Shown: one piece after another, positions 35,858 through 47,980 of the stretch
Layout of the letters: every line of letters begins with the position of its first letter
Position numbering within the stretch: position 1 is the first letter of the stretch
Source of the DNA: Diphasiastrum complanatum
Taxonomy: Eukaryota; Streptophyta; Lycopodiopsida; Lycopodiales; Lycopodiaceae
DNA length: 64,000 nucleotides
NCBI GenBank assembly: GCA_029204225.1
Contig: CM055100.1
Location: forward strand, 24,125,106-24,189,105
Direction: 5' to 3'
Made by a program: the position numbers and the translations under genes
The notes under the pieces: generated by a model
What the model saw: only the letters and a program-made list of their open reading frames with translations
Databases searched by the model: none
Told to the model about the DNA's origin: nothing

Positions 35858-36292
35858 TGTCATTCCCTGAGGTGTCAATGTAGAACCTCTCCACTCAAAA
35901 GGGCTTCTAGCAGAGATGAAGTTGAGGGCCGAGTCTGAGAGCATGAGAATTGTTAGTGTTGGGCTATATTATACAGATGGTACGTCCTAAAAGATGGATA
36001 GCCATGTGGGAGCTAGCAAATTAGATTATCTCAACTTGAGTCATGTTTTTTAAAATAAAGAGGCCTCCTATTATCAAGTAAGAGGTGTAACTCAAATCAT
36101 TATAGATTGGGGTTCACTCAAAAATAAAAAGTGGACTCCAAAATAATATGTAATTGGGTTCAACAGCTCGTGGCTGATATAGGCCTCCACCACGAGTTTC
36201 AAAGCATATAATGTACTGAAATGTTGTTGCATTGTTAATTGAAGATCATTCTACTTGAATTTCTTTCCATGCTCCTGAAGAGAATGTGATAT
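35858..36292. other. no gene seen; internal start of a minus-strand copia element at the right edge
   Basis: The primer binding site at 36293-36304 on the minus strand means that at least the bases just below 36293 are the 5' internal part of that element. No gag is readable. Confidence 0.4.
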
Positions 36293-37240
36293 GCTCTGAT
36301 ACCACTGAAGAGTGTGAATGAATCAGCCGTCGCAAAGCTTTCGCGAAGGAACCACGACTCTCTTGCCCTCGGATGGAGTTCAGATGCGATCATTGGACAC
36401 TGCCATCTGAATCACTCCTACAGTCCTCCAGAGTGTAGTCAGGCACTACTGATCTACATTTATAAAATTAATGCAACATTCAATATAGTTTCAACCAAGG
36501 TGCGGAATTCAAATGAACAAAGAAGCTTAGACACATGAATAAACAACAGATGCATTTGCATTTGAGATCAGACACAACAAGAAAATCATCTATATTGATC
36601 TTTCTCTGATTTCTTCAAGCACTGCATGCAAATCCACGCAGTGCGTTGGCATGGGAGAAACACAGTTCTCTCACGAGCAATCGTCTCGCTTTACTAGCAA
36701 ACAGTTGGATCTACAAATCCTAGACAGAATTGTCTTCGCACGCAGGCGGACATGTATTCTGTATTTTCGTCTTGATTGTACTTGCATCAGACTACTACAT
36801 TACATTGTATGTGTACTCTGTTGATCTATATGTCAAGTATCATCCAGTAAGTATAGTCGCTCTATGTAAATCTAAGACTAGAGTGACTAAGCATCTACAA
36901 CTAATCAGGGAAATACAAGAGTGGCAGATTAGCCACGACCTAAAATGTATCTGCTGATGTCATGCCATCAGATCAGATATCTGTACTTCTGGGTACTTGC
37001 ATGATCTCGCTGGTACTCTCTGGAGCGTGGAGGGCAGGAGAAGGTTTCGTTTTGGTCATTTGCCTTCTCTCGTACTGGACCGCAAAAGATTCTCATGCCA
37101 GACCGCAAAAGATTCTCATTCGTGAAATCTTTCGTGTTCGCGAAACTTTTCGTGCTTGATGTCTCCTGACTTTCGTGTTCGCGAACATCTTCGTCAGGAT
37201 GAGGGTTGAAAGCTAGCAAGGCTTTGTAGTTAGAAACATT
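36293..37240 (-). mobile_element. copia LTR (family A) with primer binding site, minus strand
   Basis: The reverse complement of 36293-36304 is TGGTATCAGAGC. After one base the LTR end (ACACTCTTCA) begins at 36306. Near 36640-36710 the minus strand parallels the plus-strand LTR at 5340-5415. CGAACACGAA-rich text near 37100-37200 parallels 5040-5060. The outer end is not fixed; 37240 is where gypsy RT text begins on the other strand. Confidence 0.6.
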
Positions 37241-37244
37241 TCGT

Positions 37245-37660
37245 TTCTGCGGGGTTCATCGAAATTGAACACACTGAGTGGGTGTCACCCATTATGATTG
37301 TACCTAAAAAGAATGTGAAGCTCTTCATATGTGTGGTTCTCAAAAAGCGTAATGTAGTCACAAAAAAAGATCATTTTTTCCTCCCATTCACCGAGGGTGT
37401 ACTAGAATGAATAGCAGGAGAGGAGTATAGCTTCTTGGATGGCTTTAGTGGGTATAAACAAGTGCAAATTTTGCTAGAAAATTAGCATAAAATGACTTTG
37501 CAACCACTTGAGAAACGTATGCGCTCAATGCGATGCCATGTGGACTATGCAACGCCCCCAAGACTTTTTAGCATGTTATGCAATATGCCTTCAAGGAATT
37601 CCTCCATACATTTCTAGAAGTTATTTGCAAAGTGTTGAAGAATCTCAAAAGATAAAATAG
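37245..37660 (+). pseudogene. Ty3/gypsy reverse transcriptase fragment, decayed
   Basis: Readable blocks: EHTEWVSPIMIVPKKN, then KLFICV, VTKKDHFFLPFTEGVL, and YSFLDGFSGYKQVQI. These are the fingers and first palm motif of gypsy RT. Stops and frame changes follow, and the YLDD-type second palm motif is not readable. No LTR belongs to it in this window. Confidence 0.85.
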
Positions 37661-38286
37661 AGGTGAGTAGGGGTATGATTGATTCCAACACTTCTAACTT
37701 ATTAAAATATGATTGTTGTAGGTGCACAAGATTTTGAGGAGAAGAGAGCTACCCGATTAACAATATTATAGTGATAGGTGTTATTGGAAAAGATAATTTA
37801 TCAGCTATAGACATCATGAGTTTATAAAACCATTGCATTACATTTGTCAAAACTATAAGAGATTATTGGGGAAAGAGTCATTTTACACATTGTATGGTAA
37901 GTTCATTTTTATAAATTATTGATATGATGTTTCAAAAAAATATGATGTTTTATTAATATGTTTTTACGATGTACGGTGTTTTAACATTCTTTAATAGGCA
38001 ACATTTCATGCTACATTTTTTGGCAAAAGAGTATGGGAGTTCAAGTTGCTATATTCCTGCATGGAAAAGCCACATTGGAATAACTCAAAAAAAATATCTA
38101 GCTCAACTTTTTCAATGGTTTTATAGACAAGCACAGTTTGGATATCGAAAAGCCCAAAAAATGTAATGTTGTTCTACAAAGCATTTAAATTTGTAACTAA
38201 AGTGAGATCTTTGTAAGAAAAGCCGACTATATTATGAAATTGCATAGGTAATACATTGTTTAAATATATTTCTCATTCTTTAGTTA
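37661..38286. other. no gene seen
   Basis: AT-rich. A 65-residue frame (37969-38166) is open without similarity to a family. Confidence 0.35.
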
Positions 38287-38372
38287 AACCCAACGAGGTT
38301 GGCTCAGTTGGTTGGCTTGGCATCCAAAGTTTCTTTGGTCCCAGGTTCGAGCCTCCCCTTGGAAACCAAGAA
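38287..38372 (+). mobile_element. tRNA-derived SINE head
   Basis: GGTTGGCTCAGTTGGTTGGC resembles a tRNA 5' part with an A box (TGGCTCAGTTGG). CCCAGGTTCGAGCC holds a B box (GGTTCGAGCC) about 50 bases further on. This is the internal RNA polymerase III promoter of a SINE. The 3' body runs into AT-rich sequence. Confidence 0.75.
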
Positions 38373-38911
38373 GCATTCTTTAGTTAGAATAAAAGCAGAA
38401 TTACTATGTTACTATATTGTGGGTCTAGTCAGCTATACTAGTGCCAGACTCCAGTACTCTTGCAATAATGGCATAAAATTCATTTTCCCATGAAAACGTG
38501 TTTTATATCTCGTCCATGTAAATCTTCTTCCTACTAAAACATAGTCACATGATTGCCAACATTAAGAAGCGCTACTTGTGTAAAATGTGGTTGTTAACAA
38601 AAGGGAGACCTTTCATGTGATAAAAACAAAAAATTCATGAGCCATTTACAAGATGTGGTCATTGGAGTGCTATTTCTATTGGGATACAAAATTCTATATT
38701 TGGATGGAATATTCTAATATTAGTCACATAGAATCTCCTTCATTCATTATCAAAATAATGTCCTTTAACTATAAAATAACAATCATGAAGACATAACCAG
38801 CCTCACAATGCATGGATTTGAACATGACATGGATAGTGACTATATGTTACAAATACGTTTTGTAGAATTATTAGAACAAAAGACATAGCAAGGGCAATTT
38901 CACTGCACCTC

Positions 38912-39001
38912 GATGCTTCTTGGTTTCCAAGGGGAGGTTCGAACCTAGGACCAAAGAAACTTTGGATGCCAAGCTAACCACTTGAGCCAACCCCATTGAG
39001 T
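38912..39001 (-). mobile_element. tRNA-derived SINE head, inverted copy
   Basis: On the minus strand it reads as the SINE at 38287 (GGTTGGCTCAAGTGGTTAGC, then CATCCAAAGTTTCTTTGGTC and GGTTCGAACCTCC). The B box is intact. The two copies face each other about 540 bases apart. Confidence 0.75.
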
Positions 39002-39794
39002 TCACTACACCTCGATGAAATGGCCCAATTTCATAATGACATTGTTATGCATCTTGACCAAGTAGGGGCGCATATTGCTCATAAAAATTTGTCCTAACCA
39101 AAAAAACCTACCAAATGTGAGAAACAAAGTTCCACGCATTGAGATACTAATAGTGAAATGACAAGTTAAAGAATGCACTTAGTGCACTTGTAGTCCCCAC
39201 CTGATTGGATAAGAGTGTTGGGTGTGGCAATGCAGACCCGAGCTCGAACCCTAGTCTTTGCATGGAATAGGGATGGGTAGAAGCGAGCGGCCTCCTCGAG
39301 TATTGGTTTGGCCTAATAATGTGGGCATAAATTAAGTAATATGGTTGCAAAAACTGAACTTAAGACAATTATGTGTTAGACTTTGTAAGGTAGACCACAT
39401 TCTTGCCATGAAAATGTTTCAAGATTAGCTCTTCTCAAAGTTAGGGTGAAATGGCCACCATAGAATTAGCCAATCCCATGCCATTTGTAAAGCTTTGAAT
39501 CAATTCTCCACCATGTCTTCTTCTTTGTGAGTGGGTAGGCTTGATGTGACTTGTGATCATGTACCTTAAGGGAACTTGATGCTTTCTCAGCACACGTAAA
39601 GCTCTCCTGGCCAGCCCAGCAATTTGGAGAGTGCTGCACATTTGCATGGCTCCATGTTTCCTTTGTAGTTTCCAAAAGCTTGCAATTTTGATCCTTTGTG
39701 TTTGATTTGGGTTTATGTTCTCATGAAGGATGTAGATTCTCTCGAAGCTAACTGTTTAGTCTTAGAGGGTAATTATCATTCAATTCTGTCAAAT

Positions 39795-39800
<6 letters not shown>
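39002..39800. other. no coding exon; upstream region of the KDM2-like gene
   Basis: Around 39190-39290 a second SINE-like stretch holds GAGCTCGAACCCTAG and TGTGGCAATGCAGACC. It parallels intron text of the KDM2-like gene at 42615-42695 (GCCAAGCTCAAACCCTGCCC). The rest shows no exon. The promoter of the downstream gene probably starts near the end of this stretch. Confidence 0.4.

Positions 39801-39840
<40 letters not shown>
39801..39840. repeat. (CT)20 microsatellite in the upstream region of the KDM2-like gene
   Basis: CT dinucleotides about 335 bases before the start codon. Another CT-rich tract lies at 40073-40092. CT tracts near transcription starts are common in plants. Confidence 0.97.
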
Positions 39841-39844
<4 letters not shown>

Positions 39845-40136
39845 CATCCAACCATTCAAGTGGGCACTTAAATAATATGCAAAAGCCCATATCTTTGGGA
39901 TTAGATCCTTCTTGTAGCTCTTTTCCCTGGGGATTTTGACTCCTCTCAGATTTTCACAAATTTCTGTTTTTGGATTTTCTGCTGTACGATTTGTCCTGTT
40001 CTTTACTTCTGTGTCCCATCAAAATTCCTTTGGTTTTGTGGGTTTGGCTTGTTGATTCTGTCCAATTGCTTCTTCTCTCTTTCTCTCTCTGTTGTTGTCA
40101 GTCAGACTATCCACCTCACAGGAACTGAACAGAGTG

Positions 40137-40160
40137 ATGGCAGGAAGCTTGGGTGGCTAG
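40137..40160 (+). promoter_or_regulatory. short upstream open reading frame before the KDM2-like gene
   Basis: An ATG at 40137 opens seven codons (MAGSLGG) and a TAG, 15 bases before the main start at 40176. If the leader is unspliced here, this frame would lower translation of the main frame. Confidence 0.5.
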
Positions 40161-40175
40161 CAGTTGCAAGCAGGG

Positions 40176-43100
40176 ATGGAGTCAGTCCGACGATCCAAAA
40201 GGCAAAGGGTGGCAGTAGATTATGCTCGCTTGGATGAATCCGGATTTGATGACTGCGTTCGCGTTCAGTATAAGCAATTGGCAAAGGCGGTGCTCAAATG
40301 GCCCCGATTTTATCCTGAGCAAGCTGGTGGAATTATAGATGATCACCATGTTGTTGCGATTGTTGCTGCTGAGCGATTGATTGAGCACGCTAGTGAGACG
40401 GGATTCCGCACCCCATGCATTGTCAGGGCATCCGAGGAGTCGGCCGCAGTTCTGGGGATCAGGTGCGAATTTGCCATGCTTTGTCTGAAGTTGTGGTCTT
40501 GTGGCTTATTTTTTGGCTGAAAATTTGGAAATTATTATGCTCTGTTTTTTGGAATCGTTTTAGATTGCAGATCTAGAATTGGTGTCTTATGTCTTTTTAT
40601 AGCCTGCGGTGATAAAGCTCAATTATCAAGACAATCAGTGAAGATATCTAAAGTTAGTGTTAGTACTATTTACGGAATCATGTTCTGGCCCATCTATTCT
40701 CTCTCTCTCTCTCTCTCACAAGGAGGTGAGCATGTTCCGAACAGTCAGACTTTGATTCTTGAACAGAAGCGCAAGCTATACTCTGGGAGTATCCCTGAGC
40801 TTGGAGCTGTGTGCGTGCACAACACAAGCTTTCTAGTAGGTGTAGAGACACCACGGGGATGCACAATAGCATGAGGTTTGTCCTTTGCAACATTCTACAA
40901 GACAATCTGGGGCTAATTGCTGCCAAGCAGCACAAAATTTTGCAACAGAATGAAAAATCATGGAACCAATAGCTCACATCCTCATCCAGATTATGGTGAA
41001 AATAACCGCTTGGATCAACCAACGGAACTGACGAATGAGAGTTTCCATATTTGATTCAACCTATCTAGTTTTCAACAAGATTGCAATTGAAAAGTTTATG
41101 GGCTTTGGAAGGTTCAGGCTTGAAGATCTTAGATCTATAGCTTTAGAAATTCCCAAATATTTTTCATGGAATCCTTGCGTTTGCATAGAATATCCGTTTT
41201 ATGCCTGGCATACTGTTTGCCTAAACAAGATGTTAGTAGCCGATTTGAGGAGTTGAAAAACCAGAAAATTTTGACTGCAAGGGTCCCATTTGAAATTCTG
41301 GCGAGTATCTAGTCCCATCACAAGGTTTATATTTTTTCACCAAGATCAATGACGTTCATATGTGATTTCTGAAATGATCCAGTTTTGAAGTTTTTTCCAC
41401 TCTTTGGTCTACGTTTGCATTTTTTATAAAAACTCTTTCTGCATGTAAGTCATATCCTTTCAATTTGACCGATAAACCATGGGGTTGTTGACAACAAAAA
41501 TGAGCATGTTGCATTTGTAGATTCATTGCGACTGTCCTATTTCAAAGATGGGAGGATATGTCAGCATTGGGTCTACATAAGAGAATCCAGATTTTCTTGA
41601 AACCTACTAGGCAACTTATACTTGGGTACCATTTAGACCATGAGACGGCAAGTGATACTTGCTTGATAAGACTCGTTTTATTTACGTTAATGGTTTGGCA
41701 TTAGATTTTCTCTTTTCAAGTTTTATTACCATCATAGAGCAAGTTGATGTATTACACATATGCTTCAGAGGCCTGCTTTCTACTTGTTATTTCAAAAACT
41801 TGTTTCATCCTTGATTATTACGTAGGCTTTCTAGTGTGGTGAAAAGTCAGGTGATAGATATTCCATTTCTCTTGAGAACTGATCCTAATAGGATACATCC
41901 ACGCAATTATGTTTGACTGTTATAGTAATTGCCTTAAACTGCAAAGCTAAACTATTGCTTGGAATGGCAAAGTTATTTTCTCTTTAGTAGTTTCATTTGA
42001 AGGAGAAGACTTACAAATAAGTAACAATATTGTCTTGTTCATCCAATTGCAGATTACCACAAGGTAAAATGACCATCGAATCTCTTGGGAAATATGTTGG
42101 CATGGACAGGGAAATTGACACAATAGATGTCTCTACTCAGGTGATAAGTTGTTGCATTAAGATTTTGTTTTTGCTCCTTAATTTGAACGTTTAAGCCCTC
42201 CAATTACCAATCAATCTAGAAGCACTGTTTGTGACCACTGACCACAGTTGTTCTGCCCTTCAATTGCTACTAGTACTGCTTTCTGCAAGTGGTTAATACT
42301 TGCCAGACCATGTTATCAATGATAATGATTTGGCAAAGTTGATGTTACAAGGTTACCCTAGTATTCAATAGTTTAGCATTTGAATATTCCCAGCCTCAGA
42401 AAGTTTCCTGATGCCTTGAGCAAGTATCTCCCCCAGTTTGATTTCCAACACTGTTCAGCTCTTTATACATTTTGCAGTTATAGTCGTAGAAACTTATTTG
42501 ATTATTGTTAAGTCTAGCACTTACCCTGTTCAGTACATCTAGTTTATGATCCTAGCATCGTATATATTAAATCTTTCTAGGACTTTGTTTGGTGTATTTC
42601 ATGTGGATGATTCGCCCATGTGTGGTGTGGTGTTAGAGGGTTCTTGGTGTGGGATTGATCAGCCAAGCTCAAACCCTGCCCACACATGGCCAATATCCAA
42701 GGAAAAATAAATAATTTGATTTGCATGCTTCTACGCAAATGCAGTCAGAAGGACCTGCATATACTATGGAAGAATGGGTCAAATACTTTTCCACACCAAG
42801 TCCCAAAAAACCTTTGCTTAATGTGGTTTCCCTGGATCTTGCTTCCACGAAACTTCAGAACCTGGTAAGTTTTGCTTTAAGGATGTATACAGTTGTCCAA
42901 AGGAGCATGTGAGCTGGTTTCAAGTTCAGAGTTAGATTGGGTTGAAGCTGTATATTCTTATAATTTCTTTCTTACTGTTCAAGATGGACTATCTCTGATA
43001 GATCTATTGAAATTCAATTACCTTGATGGTGGCTCAGATCAGTGCTCCTTCAGTAGTAAAGCAACTGGATCTAGTAGAGAAAGTTTGGCCTCGGAGTCAA

Positions 43101-46100
43101 CTTCCTATACCTAAGGTACTATAATGAAGTTTAGATTCCTTTTACACTGATGCACCTATTATGACGGTAGACTCACTTACCTCCACAAAACTAAAGGCGA
43201 GAGATATTGTAATCTGAATCAATCAATACATTACGAAATTTTGGAGTATTGCTTTGCTCTTGTAAGTGTACTACATTTTTGTAATTTCGAGGACTAAAAT
43301 TCACCAATTTTCAGATCTTCAAGATTCAAATTGTAGACCTTACCATTCAGATTGTAGGTCTATTTTTCAGCCTTAAGAATATCCCCCAGCTAGTTACAGA
43401 GCTGTGGACGAAAAAGTGAAGCTACCGCATCTTACAGTTTGTTTGAAAAGGTTCTGGATGAAGAATTGATAGCATGTTGTGCCATCTTGTTTTTTATAGA
43501 TTTTTATCAAGTCCAAGGATTCGGTCTGTTATGAAACTGTTTTTCTTTTATGTGCAGAAGTGGAAATTCACTCCAAACCTTGATGCTAAGAAAGATGATG
43601 TTAAACGCTAGACCACATCCTAGGAGCCTGTCATGAGATTTTTGTGCAATAAAGGAACGGTTTAATGATCTACCTCTATTGTGTAACTTGGCTTTCCTTT
43701 CAACTGGCAGGTCCAGCTATATGCGATTATGAGCGTCGCTGGCTGCTATATGGATTTTCATCTTGACTTTGGAGGTTCCTCAGTCTGGTATCATGTGCTC
43801 AGGTTTGGAAGTTCGCAGAAAGTGTTGTAGTTAGTTTTGTGCCTATATCTAGCTTGAGTTTGCACTTAACAATTCTACTTTCTCTTGTTGTTTGAAAACG
43901 CCACGAAATGTTACTGATTCTTACATTGGTAGAGATGTCTGAATGTGTTAAAAGGGAGACTGTGCGTATGTCTTTTTCACTATTAGTATAAATAATATCT
44001 TTCAACATTAAAATAATGTCCTGTTCTCTACGGTATATCTATCAAGGTCTCAATGAACTACATGAATTCGCAGTATATAGACATCGTCGTTGCAGACTGA
44101 GCTTGTTGCATTTGTTTTGCTGACAGCGGACGAAAGGTCTTTCTACTAGTACCACCTACAAAAGAAAACCTTATGGCTTTTGAGGAATGGGCTTCATCCG
44201 ATAAACAAGTATGTTTGAAACAAATATATTCTTTGTAACTGGATTACTGTTTGCCCGCTGTAGCAGCTACTCCGTGGCTGATGTTTGTAGCTATTTGGAG
44301 AATGCTCAGTTAGTTTGAAACGTCTGTCTGAATCCTTTTGCCTCTAATAATCACAAAGCGGGAGAAGCTTCATGAGTACATGATGATCAGGATGTTATAC
44401 AGGACTATGTTCCGAATGTTATTCTAGATTTTTAGAGCTTTGCAAATACCTTTGATTTTTTTTCCCTAGCTCTCTATTCAAGCTATGATCTTCAATGTCA
44501 ATATATGAGACAGTTTATTTTTGACAATGTAAATTAGATTGGCACAGGAATTCCCGGCTCCCTGACCTATAAATATCTAAAGTTTGAATTCAGTGCTTTT
44601 CAACAAAAAGCTGTATTGACAATCCCTCGACTCTTAATGATCATCTCATAAATTGAAAGAATCAATCACGGATACGAAACTCCTTTGATTATTAGCTGCT
44701 GTTTCAGAATAGTCTTTCTTGTAAGATGTCTCGGAGGACTACGATATGCTGAATATTTGACGCCTTTGCCACCACTTCCTCTTGTCATAGTCGTACGCTC
44801 TTCGTTATCAAGGATTTAAGGGTTTAGGGTTCTCAAGGATTTCGTCACCGTGTCACGTTGTGTCAACTTTGGATTGCTTTTACATGGCACACCAGTGACC
44901 ATTAATACACCTTTAAAGAAAGAATCTGACGTGAAGTAGCAGAGGCCACAAACATGAGTGGAGCTTACTTGAAAGTTGCTATTAAAAACATAGTAGTGTT
45001 TAGAAGTTGCGTATCATGTAACCTATGTAAATGGAACTTCTTTCACAGTTTCTGGACGCTCGTTCAGGTGTAAGTGCTTTTTCAGTTGTTCAGATCTTTC
45101 GCTTTTGGATTAACTGAGTTCAATTTTTTGTAAAGCTCCTCATCTGTTGCTTTGTATCGTTTACTTGGAAATACAAAAGCTAACAAAATCTAGACAAGGT
45201 GTACCTAGAACTGTGGCTTTTGAATTATTAATGCTCGTTTAGTCATTATCTGCAGAACACGAATTTTGGCCGCATAAAGTGCCCCGTAGAAAAGTTATGC
45301 CAGAACCCTTCATTTACAACATGTACCTGAGATTTCAGTCTATTCGTAAAAGGTCGTTCAAGCTAACCACATCTTCTTAGACTCCATAAGCAGGCCGCCC
45401 TTGTCTGGTTTCATGTCGGCTTGCAACCTGTATTTTCTGGGGGAAGAATAATGGAGATTTGAAATGACTTCATAAAATTTGTTGCTTCCTCGGCTTTTTT
45501 AAGTTTCAAAAGGAACATTTCATCTTTTGTCAGGCTAGGCTGTCTACACAAAGACTGGGCTATTGTGATATGCGAGGAGAGTTCGTACTGGAAATTTGAT
45601 ATGCAATTTCGAATGTAAATTTTGAACTTAGAAAAGTCGAACTACATGCTGTAATAATGTGCTTTATCCGGTGCAGGGAACTGTTTTCTTCGCAGAGCGA
45701 GCAAGCGGATGTCAAAAAGTAGAGCTCACAGCAGGAGACACGTTACTTTTGTGAGTCATGTCTGCGAGTATTAGAAAAAAAAATTTAGGTAGACCCAGAT
45801 TCATTGATTTCAACCAAAATGTACTTTGGGACGGAGATTGAATCTGCAGCCTTTCGCTGTAATTTTTAACATGGTGCATCCTCTGTTGGAACCATCTGTT
45901 CTTCGAAGGTCTTTGTTTTTAGAATCCAAATTTCATTGTCTACATATGTTGAGTTGTTATCATCTGGTCTAAATATATGCAGACCGGGAGGTTGGCCACA
46001 TTGCGTTGTCACGCCCATAGACTCTCTAGTGATTGGCGGAAACTTTTTAACAGGCAGTAATTTGTCTCTTCAGCTTGAAGTATATCCACAAAATTTCTTC

Positions 46101-47980
46101 TTTTTCTTGAAGCAAGCAGAAAGCTTATAAATTTTTTCTTCTAGGACAAGCCATCCATTCACCAACATGAACTGTAACTTTCTGCAAGTAAGAAGTTGAG
46201 AAAGGTACAGTCGCTTTTGTGATAGAGATTGTATTAGAACCTAGGTTTTCGAGGCTTCACTTCTCCTTGACATGTTTTGGTCGACACTTGGCAAATGGAG
46301 GAAAGGTTAAGAGTCAGAGCAAAGTTCCGTTTTCCACTCTATAGACAACTCATGTGGTACTTCTTGATCTTTACAGTTCTGGTTTTTAGAGCGACTTAAA
46401 TTTCGTTTTTCCTTTCACTCTTTTCTTTTCTGGCACCTGCAAGTTACAGGAACATCGAATTTTATACGGATGGCCTTCGGCTGTAACGTCTAACCTAAAT
46501 TATTAGTTCAGTTCTAGAAGTTCGAACTATATGTTACTCCAAAAAGTAACAGTTCTGAGGAAAGGTGAGCTCGCAGGCACACTGCTTTGCATTACCATAA
46601 ATTGCTGGAGGAAGCCGTGGGCGAAGGTGCCGAGAAGCTGAGCAAATGGGAGAAAGAGGGCCTTCGAAGTCTTTCGAGATGCCTCAGTTTGTGGTTGCAA
46701 CAGGTTTTTACCTCCTTGGGTGTCTAGGGTGCACCTGATGCATCCTTTCATTTTCGGCCGTCGGTCACAGATTGGCTGGCCTTTATTGCTATGCCTTAAA
46801 AAGTCTCTGATGGTCTAAACGTTTTCACTTAGCACGTCATCCAAGCAAGCCCAGAAGCTTCTAAGATTTAAGATCCTGATGTGTTGATGACAGTCTAAAG
46901 ATGCAGGGGAGGTGCCAAAACAGATCTCGAATCCTGAGAGCCTTGTCGAAGGGATCAGAGATTACTTGAAGGTATATCAATTCAAAGGTTTATGAAATTT
47001 CACTTCTAGCTTTCTTGGCCGTGAAAATCGAAAATAAAACTCTCTTTAATATTGCCTTGCTTACAATATGTTACAGAAAGATACTGCAGGATCAAAGAGA
47101 ACTGGATCGACAAGAGTACGTATAATGGTAAGAAAACTCGATATCGATATAGAGCATGCCTAGGATATAAATTTCTTATCAGAAACTGGAGAAGGCAAGC
47201 CAGTATCTGATGCATGTTCCATTTGATCTGTTGGCCTCACCTAAGTTTTTGCTGTAAAGAAGGGCTCTTGTTTAAGCGACCTTGATAATGATCGAGTAGC
47301 TGAAACTTCATATACGGTGTTTCTGGATGAAAAACAGCTAAGAAAAACGCATTCCGCAAACAGCAGAGCCGCAGAAAGTGTATGTTCTGAACTTTCAAGC
47401 AGATGGGAGGTCTACTTAGTGGTAAAGCATGCACATTATTAGCATCAAAAGGTTGCCAAGCACATGTCTGCTGTGTCAGCTTGTTTGGGCACTGAAATTG
47501 CAGGTGAAAAGGTTACTCGACAACAATGACAAGGATTTTGATGTCAAGGGAGAAACTGAGAGCGATTCAGATGAGGAGAATGTGATGAATGAGCATAGTT
47601 GGTCTAGCAGACAACCAAAACCAGCTTCAACAACTTTCAAGGTATCGGGCTTTCACAATATACATCCTTTTCGCCGTTTGTCTTCAATGACAATAAAAGT
47701 TTCAACTGTATTCATGTATCCAGTGAGGCTTTTTTGTTCTAGCCGAATCTGAGCTCCATGGTACTTGCTGCAGGAAGTAAAGCACTCCAAGACTGCTTTG
47801 AGAACATCAGCATCTGTGCATGTGTCACACAGTTCAACCAAAAAGCCTGCCAAGTCCAACACCACTGTTAGAGATCGCTTACTGAAAAAACTTGGTTTTG
47901 ATCCCAAACTCCCATTGGTAAGACCAAAGTTAAAGTCTAAAAAGCTAGATGATGAAGCAGCTCAGCAAACAGACCAGTGA
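40176..47980 (+). CDS. KDM2/JHDM1-like JmjC histone lysine demethylase, 17 exons, 555 residues
   Basis: Exons: 40176-40462, 42053-42140, 42745-42864, 43038-43115, 43558-43599, 43711-43802, 44127-44208, 45049-45069, 45677-45750, 45983-46079, 46301-46356, 46577-46703, 46894-46971, 47077-47115, 47338-47379, 47504-47641, 47774-47980. All introns are GT-AG and all phases agree without a stop. The start ATG is the first in frame ([12 protein letters not shown]). Family blocks in order: [16 protein letters not shown] (about 109-124), [42 protein letters not shown], then the JmjC core [20 protein letters not shown] with [28 protein letters not shown], and [11 protein letters not shown] with IGGNFL. 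Fe(II) ligands are H222, D224 and H301; K239 is a likely 2-oxoglutarate contact. [11 protein letters not shown] follows, as in KDM2/KDM7. The C-terminus (about 415-555) is charged and ends in a [12 protein letters not shown] block. No PHD, CXXC or F-box is seen, unlike animal KDM2. Nuclear demethylation of histone lysine (H3K36 in the family) is inferred. The weakest junctions are around 46079-46301. Confidence 0.9.
42610..42698 (+). mobile_element. SINE-like fragment in an intron of the KDM2-like gene
   Basis: GTGTTAGAGGGTTCTTGGTG, then GGGATTGATCAGCCAAGCTC and AAACCCTGCCCACACATGG parallels the stretch at 39190-39290. It lies in the second intron, 46 bases before exon 3. A B-box-like word is present but weak. 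Confidence 0.4.

Noticed and set aside
38287-39001. tRNA genes
   Set aside because: A and B boxes are present but no cloverleaf with an anticodon arm and acceptor stem can be formed, so they are SINE heads.
46145-46189. Possible extra exon ([13 protein letters not shown]) in the KDM2-like gene
   Set aside because: Its only open phase does not fit the donor at 46079, while exon 46301-46356 fits in phase and carries the family FRFP block.
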